DNA of 64,000 nt from Actinomycetota bacterium (GTDB lineage: Bacteria; Actinomycetota; Thermoleophilia; RBG-16-64-13), in the NCBI GenBank assembly GCA_012523095.1, contig JAAYJE010000048.1, forward strand, positions 1 to 64,000. The letters are read 5' to 3'. The notes beneath the pieces are model-generated. The model did no database searches. It was not told the DNA's origin and was given only the letters and a program-made list of their open reading frames with translations. The translations under genes and the position numbers were made by a program. Below, one piece after another: positions 36,947-45,879 of the stretch (position 1 is its first letter; each line of letters opens with the position of its first letter).

Positions 36947-37779
36947 TCAAGTCGTTGTTGGTTGCAATGGACTCTTCCGCCTACGCGCGGGCAGGGCTCG
37001 ACCATGCGCTGGAGCTGGCCAAAGTCTACAAGGCGCGGGTCACGGGTCTCTATGTGCTCGATGTGCGGTATCTGGAGATGCCTCCCTACGTGGACTACTC
37101 GTACTCCTTCGAAGCGGTACCTCCCGTCGTAGCGCCCCTCGATCTTATGGACAAGTTCCGGGCCAAAAGCGAGCGCATCCTTGGAGATGTCCGCGAAAAA
37201 GTCGAGAAGGCGGGGATGACTATTGAGACCCGTATCGAGGAGGGGGTGCCGGGCCAGGTCATCGCCGACATGGGAGACGCCTTCGACCTGATCGTGATGG
37301 GCAAACGTGGGGAACACGCGAAATGGGCCCGCGATCTACTGGGTCCGACCGCAGAATCGGTGACCCGTCGCTCGGCGAGCCCTGTCCTTTTGGTGGAGCA
37401 GAAGTGGCGTGCAGTCAACAAGGCCCTTGTCCTGTTCGACGGCAGCCACCCGGCCAACCGCGGTCTGAAGCTGGCCGCCGATCTGGCGCTCCGAACCGGG
37501 ATCGCGCTCCGGGTGCTCACCGCCGATGACGACGCTGAGCGTGGAGAGGCCACCGTGGCCGAGGCCAGGGCCTATCTGGAGCCGTTGGCGCTGGATGCCT
37601 CCTATTCAGCCTTTCCGGGCAAGGCGGTCAAGGCGGCGACAACCGCCCTGGCCGACGATCCCGCGGATCTCGTCATCATGGGTATGCGCGGTCATTCGCC
37701 GCTCCGCTACCTCATACTCGGCCGTACGACCGAGCAACTGATGCGTTCGGTGGAACTGCCGGTGCTCTTGGCGCCATGA
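36943..37779 (+). CDS. Tandem universal stress protein inside the trp operon
   Basis: 278 residues with two UspA domains. The first begins IKSLLVAMDSSAYARAGLDH and has DLIVMGKRG; the second begins NKALVLFDGSHPANRG and has DLVIMGMRGHSPLRYLILG. The ATP motif G-2x-G-9x-G-(S/T) is nearly kept in domain 2 (GMRG, nine residues, GRT) and altered in domain 1 (ten residues, then GPT), so nucleotide binding may be asymmetric or weak. The gene overlaps trpC and trpF by 4 bases at both ends and is thus a translationally coupled part of the Trp operon. It has no known role in the pathway. Confidence 0.9.
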   Translation: MIKSLLVAMDSSAYARAGLDHALELAKVYKARVTGLYVLDVRYLEMPPYVDYSYSFEAVPPVVAPLDLMDKFRAKSERILGDVREKVEKAGMTIETRIEEGVPGQVIADMGDAFDLIVMGKRGEHAKWARDLLGPTAESVTRRSASPVLLVEQKWRAVNKALVLFDGSHPANRGLKLAADLALRTGIALRVLTADDDAERGEATVAEARAYLEPLALDASYSAFPGKAVKAATTALADDPADLVIMGMRGHSPLRYLILGRTTEQLMRSVELPVLLAP

Positions 37780-38624
37780 CTTCGACTTCGAACCTCCAGG
37801 TATCACGACCGAGACCCGCCATCAAGATCTGCGGCCTCACCAGGCTCGACGACCTGCTTCTGGCCGGGGAACTGGGCGCCTGGGCGGTGGGCTTTGTGTT
37901 CGCCGCCGGTCCGCGCCGGTTGACGCCGGCGGCGGCCCGCGGGTTGGTCGAAGGCCTGGCTACGGCGACGCAGGGACCGTGGGCCTCCGCCGACGACGCG
38001 GCCTCTGGAGCTTCAGCCTCAGGAAGGCAAGGCGCGACAGCAGGCCGGTCTGCGCCGCCCCTAACAGTGGGCGTCTTCGGCGATGTGACCGCCGGTGAGA
38101 TCGCGCGGGTGGTGAGCGAGGTGGGGCTGGATGCCGTACAGCTGCATGCTGTAGAGGGGCCGGGTGGTGACGCCGTGAGGGAGGCATTGGTCGAAGTGGG
38201 CCGCTCCGCGATCATCATCCAAGCTGTTCCCGTGGATCCACGGGAGATCGAGGCGGCTGCTCTCAGGCGCGCCGTCACGAGGGCGCGCCGGCAGGCCGAC
38301 ATCGTGCTGCTGGACACCCAGATCGGCGACAGGTTCGGAGGCACGGGCAGGGCGCTCCCGTGGTCCCTCGTCGGAGAAGCGGGAGTGGGAGAGGTGCTCG
38401 TGGCCGGCGGGATCGGACCGGAGAACGTGGAGGCCGCGCTCCACGAGTCGGGGGCCTGGGGCATCGATGTCTCGAGCGGAGTCGAGCGCTCGCCGGGGGT
38501 CAAAGACGCACGGCTTCTGAGGCGGCTCTTCGCTCGGGCGGATGCGGCGTGGCGAACGGCGGCGGTCGGTTGCGCGGCCCCCCGCGTGTACACAGGCCGA
38601 TCACAGAGAGGATCAGACAGTTGA
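37776..38624 (+). CDS. trpF: Phosphoribosylanthranilate isomerase
   Basis: 282 residues; Amadori isomerisation of PRA to CdRP. Core motifs: [13 protein letters not shown] (catalytic Cys), [49 protein letters not shown] (catalytic Asp) and [10 protein letters not shown], ending in [16 protein letters not shown]. It is longer than the usual 200-220 because of a roughly 40-residue Ala/Ser/Gly-rich insertion (about 68-105) before VGVFGDV and a C-terminal tail. It is coupled to the stress protein gene upstream and sits 2 bases before trpB. Confidence 0.93.
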   Translation: MTSTSNLQVSRPRPAIKICGLTRLDDLLLAGELGAWAVGFVFAAGPRRLTPAAARGLVEGLATATQGPWASADDAASGASASGRQGATAGRSAPPLTVGVFGDVTAGEIARVVSEVGLDAVQLHAVEGPGGDAVREALVEVGRSAIIIQAVPVDPREIEAAALRRAVTRARRQADIVLLDTQIGDRFGGTGRALPWSLVGEAGVGEVLVAGGIGPENVEAALHESGAWGIDVSSGVERSPGVKDARLLRRLFARADAAWRTAAVGCAAPRVYTGRSQRGSDS

Positions 38625-38626
38625 CC

Positions 38627-39820
38627 ATGCCCCAACGTTTCGGCCCCTACGGCGGTCGCTATGTCCCGGAGACGTTGGTCTCCGCCTTGGAGGAGTTGGA
38701 GGCGGCTTACGAGACCTATCGCGCCGACCCGGGGTTCATCGCCGAACTCGATACGCTGCAGTCCGACTATGCCGGTCGGCCGACGCCGCTCTTCTTTGCC
38801 CGTCGTCTGTCGGAGAAGGTAGGCTGCCGCATCTATCTGAAGCGTGAAGATCTGGCTCACACCGGGGCCCACAAGATCAACAACACCTTGGGTCAGATAC
38901 TCCTCGCCGTGCGCATGGGCAAGAAACGCATCATAGCTGAGACAGGAGCCGGCCAACACGGCGTGGCCACCGCTACGGTGGCCGCGCTCTTCGGCCTTGA
39001 GTGCCACGTGTATATGGGTGCGGAGGACATCCGCCGCCAGGAACTGAACGTGTTTCGCATGAGGCTGCTCGGTGCTGAGGTGCTCCCCGTCACCTCCGGA
39101 GCCGGTACGCTCAAGGATGCGACGAATGAGGCCATCCGCGATTGGGTGGCCGGTGTGGAGAACACCCACTACATCATCGGCTCGGTGGTAGGACCTGCGC
39201 CCTATCCCACGCTGGTGCGCGACTTCCAAGCTGTGATCGGCCGCGAGACCCGCGCCCAGATCCTGGTCAAGGAGGGGCGGCTTCCCGACGGCTTGGTGGC
39301 ATGCGTGGGAGCGGGGAGCAACGCGATCGGCATGTTCCGTGAGTTCGTGGATGAGCCGTCGGTGCGCATGATAGGGGTGGAAGCCGCAGGGATGGGTCTA
39401 GACAGCGGCAGACACGGGGCCTCGCTGGCTCGGGGTGTGAAAGGCATACTTCACGGCTCGTACTCCTATGTCCTTCAAGACGAGGACGGCCAGATCCAGG
39501 AAGCGCACTCCATAGCGGCCGGATTAGACTACCCCTCGGTGGGTCCCGAGCACTCCTACCTGAAGGATCTGGGCCGGGTCGAGTACCAGAGCGCTACAGA
39601 TGACGAGGCCCTGGCGGCGTTCCAGACTTTGTCGCGTCTGGAGGGCATCATCCCCGCCCTCGAGAGCTCCCACGCGCTGGCCTATCTGCTCCGGGAGGGT
39701 GGCACAAAGGGGGGGAGGCCCCACGGCTTCGGCTCCGACGACGTGGTGGTGTTGAACCTCTCTGGTCGTGGCGACAAAGACGTCTACAGCGCTGCGGCCG
39801 CGTTGGGGGTGACGGCATGA
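38627..39820 (+). CDS. trpB: Tryptophan synthase beta subunit
   Basis: 397 residues, standard TrpB1 length. It starts [20 protein letters not shown]. The PLP lysine is in [13 protein letters not shown], with the catalytic Glu in [15 protein letters not shown], the phosphate loop [12 protein letters not shown], and the C-terminal [11 protein letters not shown] and NLSGRGDKD. It condenses indole (channelled from TrpA) with serine. The start is ATG at 38627, 2 bases after trpF; a long upstream open frame inside trpF is not real. The stop overlaps the trpA start. Confidence 0.95.
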   Translation: MPQRFGPYGGRYVPETLVSALEELEAAYETYRADPGFIAELDTLQSDYAGRPTPLFFARRLSEKVGCRIYLKREDLAHTGAHKINNTLGQILLAVRMGKKRIIAETGAGQHGVATATVAALFGLECHVYMGAEDIRRQELNVFRMRLLGAEVLPVTSGAGTLKDATNEAIRDWVAGVENTHYIIGSVVGPAPYPTLVRDFQAVIGRETRAQILVKEGRLPDGLVACVGAGSNAIGMFREFVDEPSVRMIGVEAAGMGLDSGRHGASLARGVKGILHGSYSYVLQDEDGQIQEAHSIAAGLDYPSVGPEHSYLKDLGRVEYQSATDDEALAAFQTLSRLEGIIPALESSHALAYLLREGGTKGGRPHGFGSDDVVVLNLSGRGDKDVYSAAAALGVTA

Positions 39821-40653
39821 GTGCCCACAAAGATCCGGCGTCCACCGGGCACCCGGCGGCAGCGAGCGCCCTGACCCAGGTGTTCCGCGCGGCGGGGAAG
39901 CCGCTCCTGATGCCTTACGCCGTCGGAGGCTACCCCGACCCGGACTCCTGCGTAGAGATCGTGCGCGCGTATGTGAAGAACGGTGCGGACCTGGTTGAGC
40001 TGGGCATACCCTTCTCCGACCCCTTGGCCGACGGACCGGTCGTGCAGAGCGCATCCGCAGCGGCGTTGCGCCGGGGGGTACGGCTCGCCGACGTGCTCCG
40101 TATCGCGGGCGTGATGGCCGAGGAGGGGGTCCGCGTAGTGCTGCTTTCCTACCTTAACACCATCCTGGCCTTCGGCCCCGAGCGTTTCTTCGATCGGTGC
40201 CGCGACGGCGGCGTCCTTGGTGTGGTGGTGCCCGATGTACCGGTGGAAGAGGCCACCGATCTGCGGGCCACCGCCGGGGCGCGGGGCGTCGATGTGATCC
40301 TGCTTGCTGCGCCGACGAGCACCGACGGTCGTCTTGCCCGCATCGCCCAGGCCGCCTCCGGCTTCATCTACTGCGTGTCGACGGTTGGAGTGACCGGGTC
40401 GAGGGCCTCGCTCCGGGCCGATCTCCCCGGTTTCGTAGCGCGTGTCAGAGAACACACCGAGCTGCCCTTAGCCGTGGGATTCGGGGTGAGTACGGCCGAA
40501 CAGGCTGAAGAGGTGGCCGGATACGCCGACGGAGTGATAATAGGCAGCGCCCTCGTCGATATGGTGGCCCGGAGCAGGAGTCTGAGCGAAGGATTGGCCG
40601 CAATCGGCCGCTTCGTCTACCGGGTGAGGAGTATGCCTTCTCTCTCCAGGTAG
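39817..40653 (+). CDS. trpA: Tryptophan synthase alpha subunit
   Basis: 278 residues; cleaves indole-glycerol phosphate. Motifs: [34 protein letters not shown] (catalytic Glu and Asp), [30 protein letters not shown] and [12 protein letters not shown]. It is the last gene of the operon. Its last 37 bases overlap the 3' end of the convergent bldD-like gene, with no room for a terminator between them. Confidence 0.95.
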   Translation: MSAHKDPASTGHPAAASALTQVFRAAGKPLLMPYAVGGYPDPDSCVEIVRAYVKNGADLVELGIPFSDPLADGPVVQSASAAALRRGVRLADVLRIAGVMAEEGVRVVLLSYLNTILAFGPERFFDRCRDGGVLGVVVPDVPVEEATDLRATAGARGVDVILLAAPTSTDGRLARIAQAASGFIYCVSTVGVTGSRASLRADLPGFVARVREHTELPLAVGFGVSTAEQAEEVAGYADGVIIGSALVDMVARSRSLSEGLAAIGRFVYRVRSMPSLSR

Positions 40654-41117
40654 TCCTTCAACGCCTGGGGACGGACGCCGTAGAGCCCTGAGAGGTAGTT
40701 CAGATCTTCCTTGCGGATGGTGAGCATGTCGCGAGAGGGGTCATTGCGTAACTCACGCAGGAACGACAGGTAGGTCTCAAGGGGCTTCCGCTCCTCCTCG
40801 TTCAGCCGTTCCAGGCTGTCGAGGCGGATGCGCAGCGGCCCGTTTGTGGCAAGGGCCAGCTGGAACTCAGGCTCGTTCTCAACATCCAGCATCGCCATGG
40901 GCGACTGGTCGTAGATTGCCGCCAGCTCACAGAGACGCTCGAGACTCAGACTGCGCTTGCCGCGTTCGTACGCGCTCAGGGTGGACACTACGAAGGAGCC
41001 GCCGGAGCGGACACAGACTTCCTGCAGGCTCATGTTCCGATCCTGCCGCATGCGGCGGAGCTTCTCGCCCACCAACTCCGCGTAACGCTTGTCCCGCTCT
41101 CTACGTCTCTCTTCCAT
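40617..41117 (-). CDS. bldD: BldD-like XRE regulator with c-di-GMP signature
   Basis: 166 residues. The N-terminal helix-turn-helix (LRRMRQDRNMSLQEVCVRSG, then YERGKRSLSLERLCELAAIY) matches BldD of actinobacteria. The C-terminal domain keeps the cyclic-di-GMP motif R-x-D-x8-R-x-x-D exactly: Arg124, Asp126, Arg135, Asp138 (RND ... RKED), followed by [20 protein letters not shown]. In Streptomyces, BldD dimerises around tetrameric c-di-GMP and represses development genes. Here it may link c-di-GMP to another lifestyle switch. It overlaps trpA convergently. Confidence 0.85.
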   Translation of the reverse strand: MEERRRERDKRYAELVGEKLRRMRQDRNMSLQEVCVRSGGSFVVSTLSAYERGKRSLSLERLCELAAIYDQSPMAMLDVENEPEFQLALATNGPLRIRLDSLERLNEEERKPLETYLSFLRELRNDPSRDMLTIRKEDLNYLSGLYGVRPQALKDYLEREGILLTR

Positions 41118-41246
41118 ATCGAAAATCCTATCACTAGGGCAAGGATAAATCTACTGAGACGGCATGCCCTATCCCCGTCTTCCGCCCAGTGAAATTCGCG
41201 GCCTGGCGCAGAATTCCTCCGCCGGGCCCGGCGATCCAGACCGCTA

Positions 41247-41546
41247 CTACCGGACCTCGACCTGCGTCATCGTCATGGTTAGTTCCATCTTGAAAGGACC
41301 CCGTTCGTCGGCGGGAACCATGTCTTCGGGAGCCTTGGTCACCTCCGGTGTGCCCACGCCTTCCTCGCTCACGGCCGTTACGGAAGAGGTGGTCCTCGAT
41401 CTGGTGGTCTCATCGACGGTCGAATCCTCGTCGGAAGCTCCCTCCACCTCGCCCTTCAGGGGGGTCGTGAGTTCATGCACCCAGGTATCTCCCGACTTGA
41501 AGGTGTATTGACGGGCGACGAGCAGCGAACGCCTGCGGATGGTCAT
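41247..41546 (-). CDS. Small hypothetical protein
   Basis: 99 residues, not recognised. It is basic at the start (MTIRRRSLLVARQYTFKSGD), acidic and Ser/Thr-rich in the middle, and ends in an alternating strand-like FKMELTMTMTQVEVR. AAGGG lies 9 bases before the ATG. It is just downstream of tRNA-Leu on the same strand. The longer frame through the tRNA is not credible. No membrane or metal motif is visible. Confidence 0.5.
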   Translation of the reverse strand: MTIRRRSLLVARQYTFKSGDTWVHELTTPLKGEVEGASDEDSTVDETTRSRTTSSVTAVSEEGVGTPEVTKAPEDMVPADERGPFKMELTMTMTQVEVR

Positions 41547-41568
41547 ACAAGGTATCCCTTGGATGCAG

Positions 41569-41654
41569 TGCCGAAGGCGGGGATCGAACCCGCACGAGGT
41601 GTGAGCCTCACTGGAGTTTGAGTCCAGCGCGTCTGCCAGTTCCGCCACTTCGGC
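41569..41654 (-). tRNA. tRNA-Leu (anticodon CAA)
   Basis: 86 nt with a long variable arm (class II). The 7-bp acceptor GCCGAAG/CTTCGGC pairs perfectly, with discriminator A. The anticodon stem CTGGA/TCCAG encloses loop CTCAAAC, so the anticodon is CAA and reads UUG. The T-arm is GCGGGTTCGATCCCCGC. CCA is not encoded. Confidence 0.95.
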
Positions 41655-41687
41655 ACGGTCTTTGACGTCGGCTATTATAGTCGATGT

Positions 41688-42332
41688 ATGAGGGAGCCGA
41701 TCGCGAAAATCGACCCGGTCCATATCTCCGCGTCGTTACAGCCCGACGCGGAGCGCTACGCGTTCTTGGCGGTGGAACTTGGGGCCACCGTGGCGGCGGC
41801 GGTCTCGGCTACGGCGATCACGATAGACGAGAGGGTGACTCTCAAGTGCGAGGTGCCCAAGTGTTTTGGCTACGGCGTATGCGCGAACTGTCCACCCCAC
41901 GCTCCATCCACACAACGGATGAGGGCCGTCATCAACATGTATCACACGGCCGTGGTCTTCCGGCTGGACGTGCCGCCACGGGTGATCGTGCGCGACCGGG
42001 ACACCATCATGGAGCGGGTGGCCGCCTATAAGAAGATGTTCTCCATCGTGAGCAGTCTGGAGAGCGCCGCCTTCTACGACGGCCACTACCTGGCCGCAGG
42101 CCTTGCTGCGGGTAGTTGCAAGAGCACTTTCTGCCATGATCTCGATTGCGCGGTCCTAGAGGGGCAGAGATGCCGGCATGATCTGGTGGCCCGGCCGTCG
42201 ATGGAGGCCGTGGGCATCGACTGCTACGCCCTTGCCGTCTCCCTGGGTTGGGACGTGTTCCCTATCGGCAGTGGAGTGACGGCCGATCGCGTGCCGGTCG
42301 GCGTGCTCATCGGGCTCTTGCTCGTGGGTTGA
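41688..42332 (+). CDS. DUF2284 metal-binding protein
   Basis: 214 residues matching predicted metal-binding DUF2284 proteins of anaerobes. Cysteine sets are at Cys54, Cys59, Cys65 and Cys68 (KCEVPKCFGYGVCANCPPHAP), with a second group in SCKSTFCHDLDCAVLEGQRCRH, enough for one or two Fe-S clusters. The role is unknown; relatives occur near corrinoid and radical-SAM systems. It starts 33 bases from the tRNA on the opposite strand, and the following gene, 294 bases on, belongs to the phloroglucinol locus. Confidence 0.75.
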   Translation: MREPIAKIDPVHISASLQPDAERYAFLAVELGATVAAAVSATAITIDERVTLKCEVPKCFGYGVCANCPPHAPSTQRMRAVINMYHTAVVFRLDVPPRVIVRDRDTIMERVAAYKKMFSIVSSLESAAFYDGHYLAAGLAAGSCKSTFCHDLDCAVLEGQRCRHDLVARPSMEAVGIDCYALAVSLGWDVFPIGSGVTADRVPVGVLIGLLLVG

Positions 42333-42626
42333 ACGTCGCGCTGGGGACGTCGTGGAAGCGGCACAACCAAGGTCGCCGACGGGTCCCGTCCGGCGGAACG
42401 CGGTCTGAATGAGCGGAACGAAGAGAGCGGGCCTCGCCGGTCGGAACGGCGATTTCCCGTTCGACGGCGTAATAGTGTACAGTTAGAATGACTTCATGCC
42501 TTCTTCGAATGGAGTTGCGATTCGCGATGCCGGGTCGCTTTTGTGCCGAACACCCAGTTCTCGATGCTCATGCGCGTGTCTCTTGGGCAATCGGACCGGG
42601 CAGACCAATGATGTGGAGGTAATTTA
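42333..42626. other. Intergenic region before the aromatic pathway
   Basis: About 294 bases with no gene. A possible -10 TAGAAT (42484-42489), with weak -35 TTCGAC 18 bases upstream, would give a leader of about 130 bases before the BKACE gene. No clear operator palindrome is seen. Confidence 0.3.
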
Positions 42627-43457
42627 ATGGAGAAGCTGATCATCACCGTAGCGTGTACGGGGGCTATGACCACCAAAGAGAACACCCCCTATCTGCCGAC
42701 CCAGCCTGAGGAGATCGCCGAAGAGGTCCGCATGGCCTACGAATGCGGAGCCACGGTCGCTCATGTGCATGTGCGCACCGTTGATGATAAGGCCACCATG
42801 GCTCTCGACAGGTTCGAAGAGACCGTCGGTCTGATCCGTGAGAGAGTACCGGACATCATCATCAACATGACCTCGTCCGGCGGTCTCGGCTTCGGCGACG
42901 AAGAGCGCATCCTGCCCCATACCGTGCTCAAGCCCGACATGGGTACGTTCGACGCCGGTTCCATGAACTTCTACAAAGGGGTGTTCTTGAACAGCCCCAT
43001 CTTCCTGGAGAAGTTGGGCAAGGCCTATATCGAGAACGGCATCAAACCGGAGGTTGAAGTCTTCGACGCCGGCATGGTATGGAATGCCAAGCGCCTACTG
43101 AAGGACGGCTTTCTGCAGGCTCCCATCCACTTCCAGTGCTGCATGCACGTGCATGGTGGCATGGAAGGCACGCCGCGTAACCTGGTGCACCTGGTCGACT
43201 CGTTCCCCGAAGGGTCCACTTGGTCGGCCTTCGGTTGCGGACCTACCGCCGATGTCATCATGGCTATGGCCATGACCATGGGGGGTCATATCCGAGTCGG
43301 TATGGAGGACAACGTCTATCTGAGCAAGGGTGTGCTTGCCGAACACAACTACCAGTTCGTCGAGAAAGTCGTGAAACTGGCCGATATCTTCAAGCGGCCG
43401 GTGGCGAACGTGGACGAGGCTCGGCAGATCCTCAGCCTGCCACCCAAAAAGAAATAA
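42627..43457 (+). CDS. BKACE-family beta-keto acid cleavage enzyme, probable triacetate acetoacetate-lyase
   Basis: 276 residues of the beta-keto acid cleavage (DUF849) family, which uses acetyl-CoA to cleave beta-keto acids. Zn ligands His46 and His48 in VAHVHVR have the same numbering as the lysine-fermentation Kce enzyme; a further Glu is in VGMEDN. The start LIITVACTGAMTTKENTP and NMTSSGG are typical. With a reductase, a dehydrogenase and a cyclohydrolase-family gene alongside, the best fit is triacetate (3,5-dioxohexanoate) acetoacetate-lyase of phloroglucinol breakdown, releasing acetoacetate and acetoacetyl-CoA. Family is certain; the substrate is inferred from context. A terminator follows. 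Confidence 0.87.
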   Translation: MEKLIITVACTGAMTTKENTPYLPTQPEEIAEEVRMAYECGATVAHVHVRTVDDKATMALDRFEETVGLIRERVPDIIINMTSSGGLGFGDEERILPHTVLKPDMGTFDAGSMNFYKGVFLNSPIFLEKLGKAYIENGIKPEVEVFDAGMVWNAKRLLKDGFLQAPIHFQCCMHVHGGMEGTPRNLVHLVDSFPEGSTWSAFGCGPTADVIMAMAMTMGGHIRVGMEDNVYLSKGVLAEHNYQFVEKVVKLADIFKRPVANVDEARQILSLPPKKK

Positions 43458-43465
43458 GGTGTCTT

Positions 43466-43495
43466 ACGGTCGGGGGCAAACCCCCGACCGTTTCA
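43466..43495 (+). terminator. Hairpin after the BKACE gene
   Basis: An 11-bp stem ACGGTCGGGGG / CCCCCGACCGT (43466-43476, 43481-43491) with a CAAA loop and a short TTTC tail, 9 bases after the stop codon. It separates the lyase gene from the cupin-SDR-dehydrogenase-cyclase unit. Confidence 0.75.
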
Positions 43496-43608
43496 CATAG
43501 CCCGTGCGCGAGGCGGGTGCCGGGGTGAGTCTTCTGGTGCGCCGGAGCCTCACGCCGGGTTGTCCAATCGACATCGCGACGAGAGTCGCCGGACGCAGGG
43601 AGTGGAGA

Positions 43609-43950
43609 ATGAAGAAGGTCTCAATCAGTGAAGCAGTGCAGTATTTCCCGCCCGCGCACAACGATTGCGCCTGCTTCAGGCTGCAGGGCAAAGACGCGAC
43701 GGGGATCACCCAGTTCTCCCTAGGTTGCACGCATTTCCTGCCGGGCGGTGGCGCTGATTTCAGCCCCGACCGGCCGTTCGATACCATTTACTTCGTCATA
43801 GAAGGCGAGGTGACCATCATAGACAAAGATAACAATGAGATAACACTCAAGAAGTATGACTCCATCTACATCCCGCCGAACGAAGGCCGCGCCATCAAGA
43901 ACAAGACCCAGTTCCCCGCCAGCATGATGGTGATCCTGGGAGTGGCCTAG
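43609..43950 (+). CDS. Small cupin lacking canonical metal histidines
   Basis: 113-residue cupin barrel (TIYFVIEGEVTIIDKDN, YDSIYIPPNEGRAIKN). The usual first cupin motif G-x5-HxH-x3-4-E is replaced by GGGADFSPDRPFDTIYFVIEG, with no HxH, so it is unlikely to hold a metal in the standard way. The start at 43609 has a GGAG site; the frame is open 105 bases upstream but through the preceding terminator region. It lies at the head of the SDR/dehydrogenase/cyclase genes. It could bind a pathway intermediate, help an isomerisation, or regulate; no function is established. Confidence 0.75.
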   Translation: MKKVSISEAVQYFPPAHNDCACFRLQGKDATGITQFSLGCTHFLPGGGADFSPDRPFDTIYFVIEGEVTIIDKDNNEITLKKYDSIYIPPNEGRAIKNKTQFPASMMVILGVA

Positions 43951-44013
43951 GCGCCCGAACCTACCGCGGGAGGACCTCGCGGACAACAACCAACCCGATT
44001 CTGGAGGTACGAA

Positions 44014-44820
44014 ATGGCTGAAGAAACACCGAGGAAGACAGTCGAAGAACTTAGGAAGATCTTCGATCTGACCGGTAAGGTGGCCGTGGTCACCGGCGCG
44101 GGCGGGACCTTGGGCCACGCTCTCGCCAAAGGCCTTGGCGTCTTCGGCGCCGACGTCGCCTGCTGGGACATCAAGACCGACATCATGGAAGATGTGGTGG
44201 CCGACATCAAAGGTCTGGGCAAGAAGTCCACCGCGACCGCCGTCAACGTCACTGATGACGCGAGCGTCAAAGCCGCCATGGATCAGGTCGTCAAGGATTT
44301 CGGTCAATGCAACATCATGGTCACCGTGGCCGGTACGGCCGGCAACCGCCAGTCTGCCGAGACCTTTGATATAGACGAGTGGCAGAAAGTCATGGACGTC
44401 AATGTGCGCGGCACCATGCTGTGCGCAAAACACGCGGGGGCGCAGTACGTCGCTCAAGGTAACGGCGGCAAGGTTATCACCATCGGTTCAGTGCGCGGCT
44501 TCCTCGGGCATCCCGGCGGGTATGCGGCCTACGGCACATCCAAGGGCGCCGTCCACCTGCTCACCAAGCAGCTGGCCACAGAGTGGGCCAAGTACAAGAT
44601 CAACGTCAACGCCATCGCGCCCTCCATCTTCTGGACGCCGCTCACACAGCAGGTGCGTGACAACCCCGAGATGGTCAAGATCTTCATGGCGCGCATCCCG
44701 ATGGGCCGCGCCGCCGAGCTGGACGACTTCATCGGCGCGTGCGTGTATCTCGCCTCACCTGCATCTGACTACGTCACCGGGCTCATCCTCTCCGTGGACG
44801 GCGGGGCGGTGGCCGGATGA
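44014..44820 (+). CDS. SDR reductase, probable phloroglucinol reductase
   Basis: 268-residue classical SDR with TGAGGTLGHALA (27-38), VAGTAGN, catalytic Ser159 in TIGSVRG and Tyr173/Lys177 in AYGTSKG, ending ILSVDGGAVAG. In the context of transhydroxylase, cyclase and BKACE genes, the likely reaction is NADPH reduction of phloroglucinol to dihydrophloroglucinol. The known phloroglucinol reductases of Eubacterium and Clostridium are also SDR enzymes. Its stop overlaps the next start by ATGA. Substrate assignment is by context. Confidence 0.85.
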   Translation: MAEETPRKTVEELRKIFDLTGKVAVVTGAGGTLGHALAKGLGVFGADVACWDIKTDIMEDVVADIKGLGKKSTATAVNVTDDASVKAAMDQVVKDFGQCNIMVTVAGTAGNRQSAETFDIDEWQKVMDVNVRGTMLCAKHAGAQYVAQGNGGKVITIGSVRGFLGHPGGYAAYGTSKGAVHLLTKQLATEWAKYKINVNAIAPSIFWTPLTQQVRDNPEMVKIFMARIPMGRAAELDDFIGACVYLASPASDYVTGLILSVDGGAVAG

Positions 44821-45776
44821 TGAAGCTGGAAGACGTCAAGAAGATCGCCATCATCGGTGGCGGCAACATGGGCCACGGCTGCGCCATGGTCTTTGCCGGC
44901 GCCGGGTACCCGGTCGGGCTCTACAGCCGCAGGGCGGAGACTCTTGAGAAGGCGGTCGTGGGCATGCGCGACGACCTGACGTTCCTCGCGGAACGCGGTC
45001 TGGGCAGGCTCGAAGACGTCGAGGCGACCGTGGGTCTCGTCAAGACCACGCAGGATATGGAAGAAGCGGCCGCAGACGCCGACTTTGTCCTCGAATGTGT
45101 GGCCGAGGACATGACTCTCAAGCAGGATATCTTCCAGAAGCTCGACCAGATGTGCAGGCCGGAAGCGATCCTGGCTACCAACACGTCGGTCATGAGCCCC
45201 ACCGAGATCGCGAGCACATCCGAGCGCCGCGAGAGGATTCTGGGGACCCACTGGTGGAATCCGCCGTTCCTCATCCCGTTGGTCGAGGTCGTGCAGACTG
45301 AAGAGACCCCGCAGTGGGTCATCGACGTGACCATGGACCTGCACTGGAAGATCGGGAAGCACCCGGTGCACGCTAAGAAGGACGTGCCGGGTTTCATAGC
45401 CAACCGCCTCCAGCACGCTCTGTGGCGTGAGGCCATCTCCATCGTGGAACGTGGCATCGCCGACCCGGCCACCGTGGACGAGAGCTTGAAGTTCGGTCCC
45501 GGTCTGCGCCTGCCGGTCATGGCTCCTCTGGAGAACGCCGACCTGGTGGGTCTTGATCTCACCTACTCCATCCACAGCTACGTCCTCAGACACCTTGAGG
45601 ACTCCCACGAACCCTCCGCGCTCCTCAAGGAGAAGGTGGACAAGGGCGAGTTGGGTTTCAAGTCTGGTGGAGTCGGTTTCCAGACTTGGACACCGGAGCA
45701 ACAGAAAGCGCTTCGCGCCAATATGCTGGACTATCTGTGCAAGGCCGTTCGGGAGATGAGAGAGAAGGACGAATAA
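44817..45776 (+). CDS. 3-Hydroxyacyl-CoA dehydrogenase-like enzyme, probable 3-hydroxy-5-oxohexanoate dehydrogenase
   Basis: 319 residues; the two-domain 3-hydroxyacyl-CoA dehydrogenase/carnitine dehydrogenase fold. The NAD motif is IAIIGGGNMGHGCA (10-23), with the family's ECVAED, and the catalytic His145 in GTHWWNPPFLIPLVEV. The C-terminal helical domain has PGFIANRLQHALWREA. Free-acid-acting members are often beside BKACE genes (as in carnitine breakdown). Here the fit is oxidation of 3-hydroxy-5-oxohexanoate to triacetate. It is coupled to the SDR gene. Confidence 0.85.
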   Translation: MMKLEDVKKIAIIGGGNMGHGCAMVFAGAGYPVGLYSRRAETLEKAVVGMRDDLTFLAERGLGRLEDVEATVGLVKTTQDMEEAAADADFVLECVAEDMTLKQDIFQKLDQMCRPEAILATNTSVMSPTEIASTSERRERILGTHWWNPPFLIPLVEVVQTEETPQWVIDVTMDLHWKIGKHPVHAKKDVPGFIANRLQHALWREAISIVERGIADPATVDESLKFGPGLRLPVMAPLENADLVGLDLTYSIHSYVLRHLEDSHEPSALLKEKVDKGELGFKSGGVGFQTWTPEQQKALRANMLDYLCKAVREMREKDE

Positions 45777-45879
45777 CGGAGTATCATTGATCAGACACGG
45801 TTCGCCGTGTCCGAGGACAAGCCGGGTCTCCGAGCCCGTCAGTCAGTAGAGCAACGAAAGAAGGAGATGAAGAAGGATC

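Noticed and set aside
37712-39229. 505-codon minus-strand open frame opposite trpF and trpB
   Set aside because: It lies antisense to conserved trp genes, with low-complexity Ser/Pro/Ala sequence and no domain; a GC-bias shadow.
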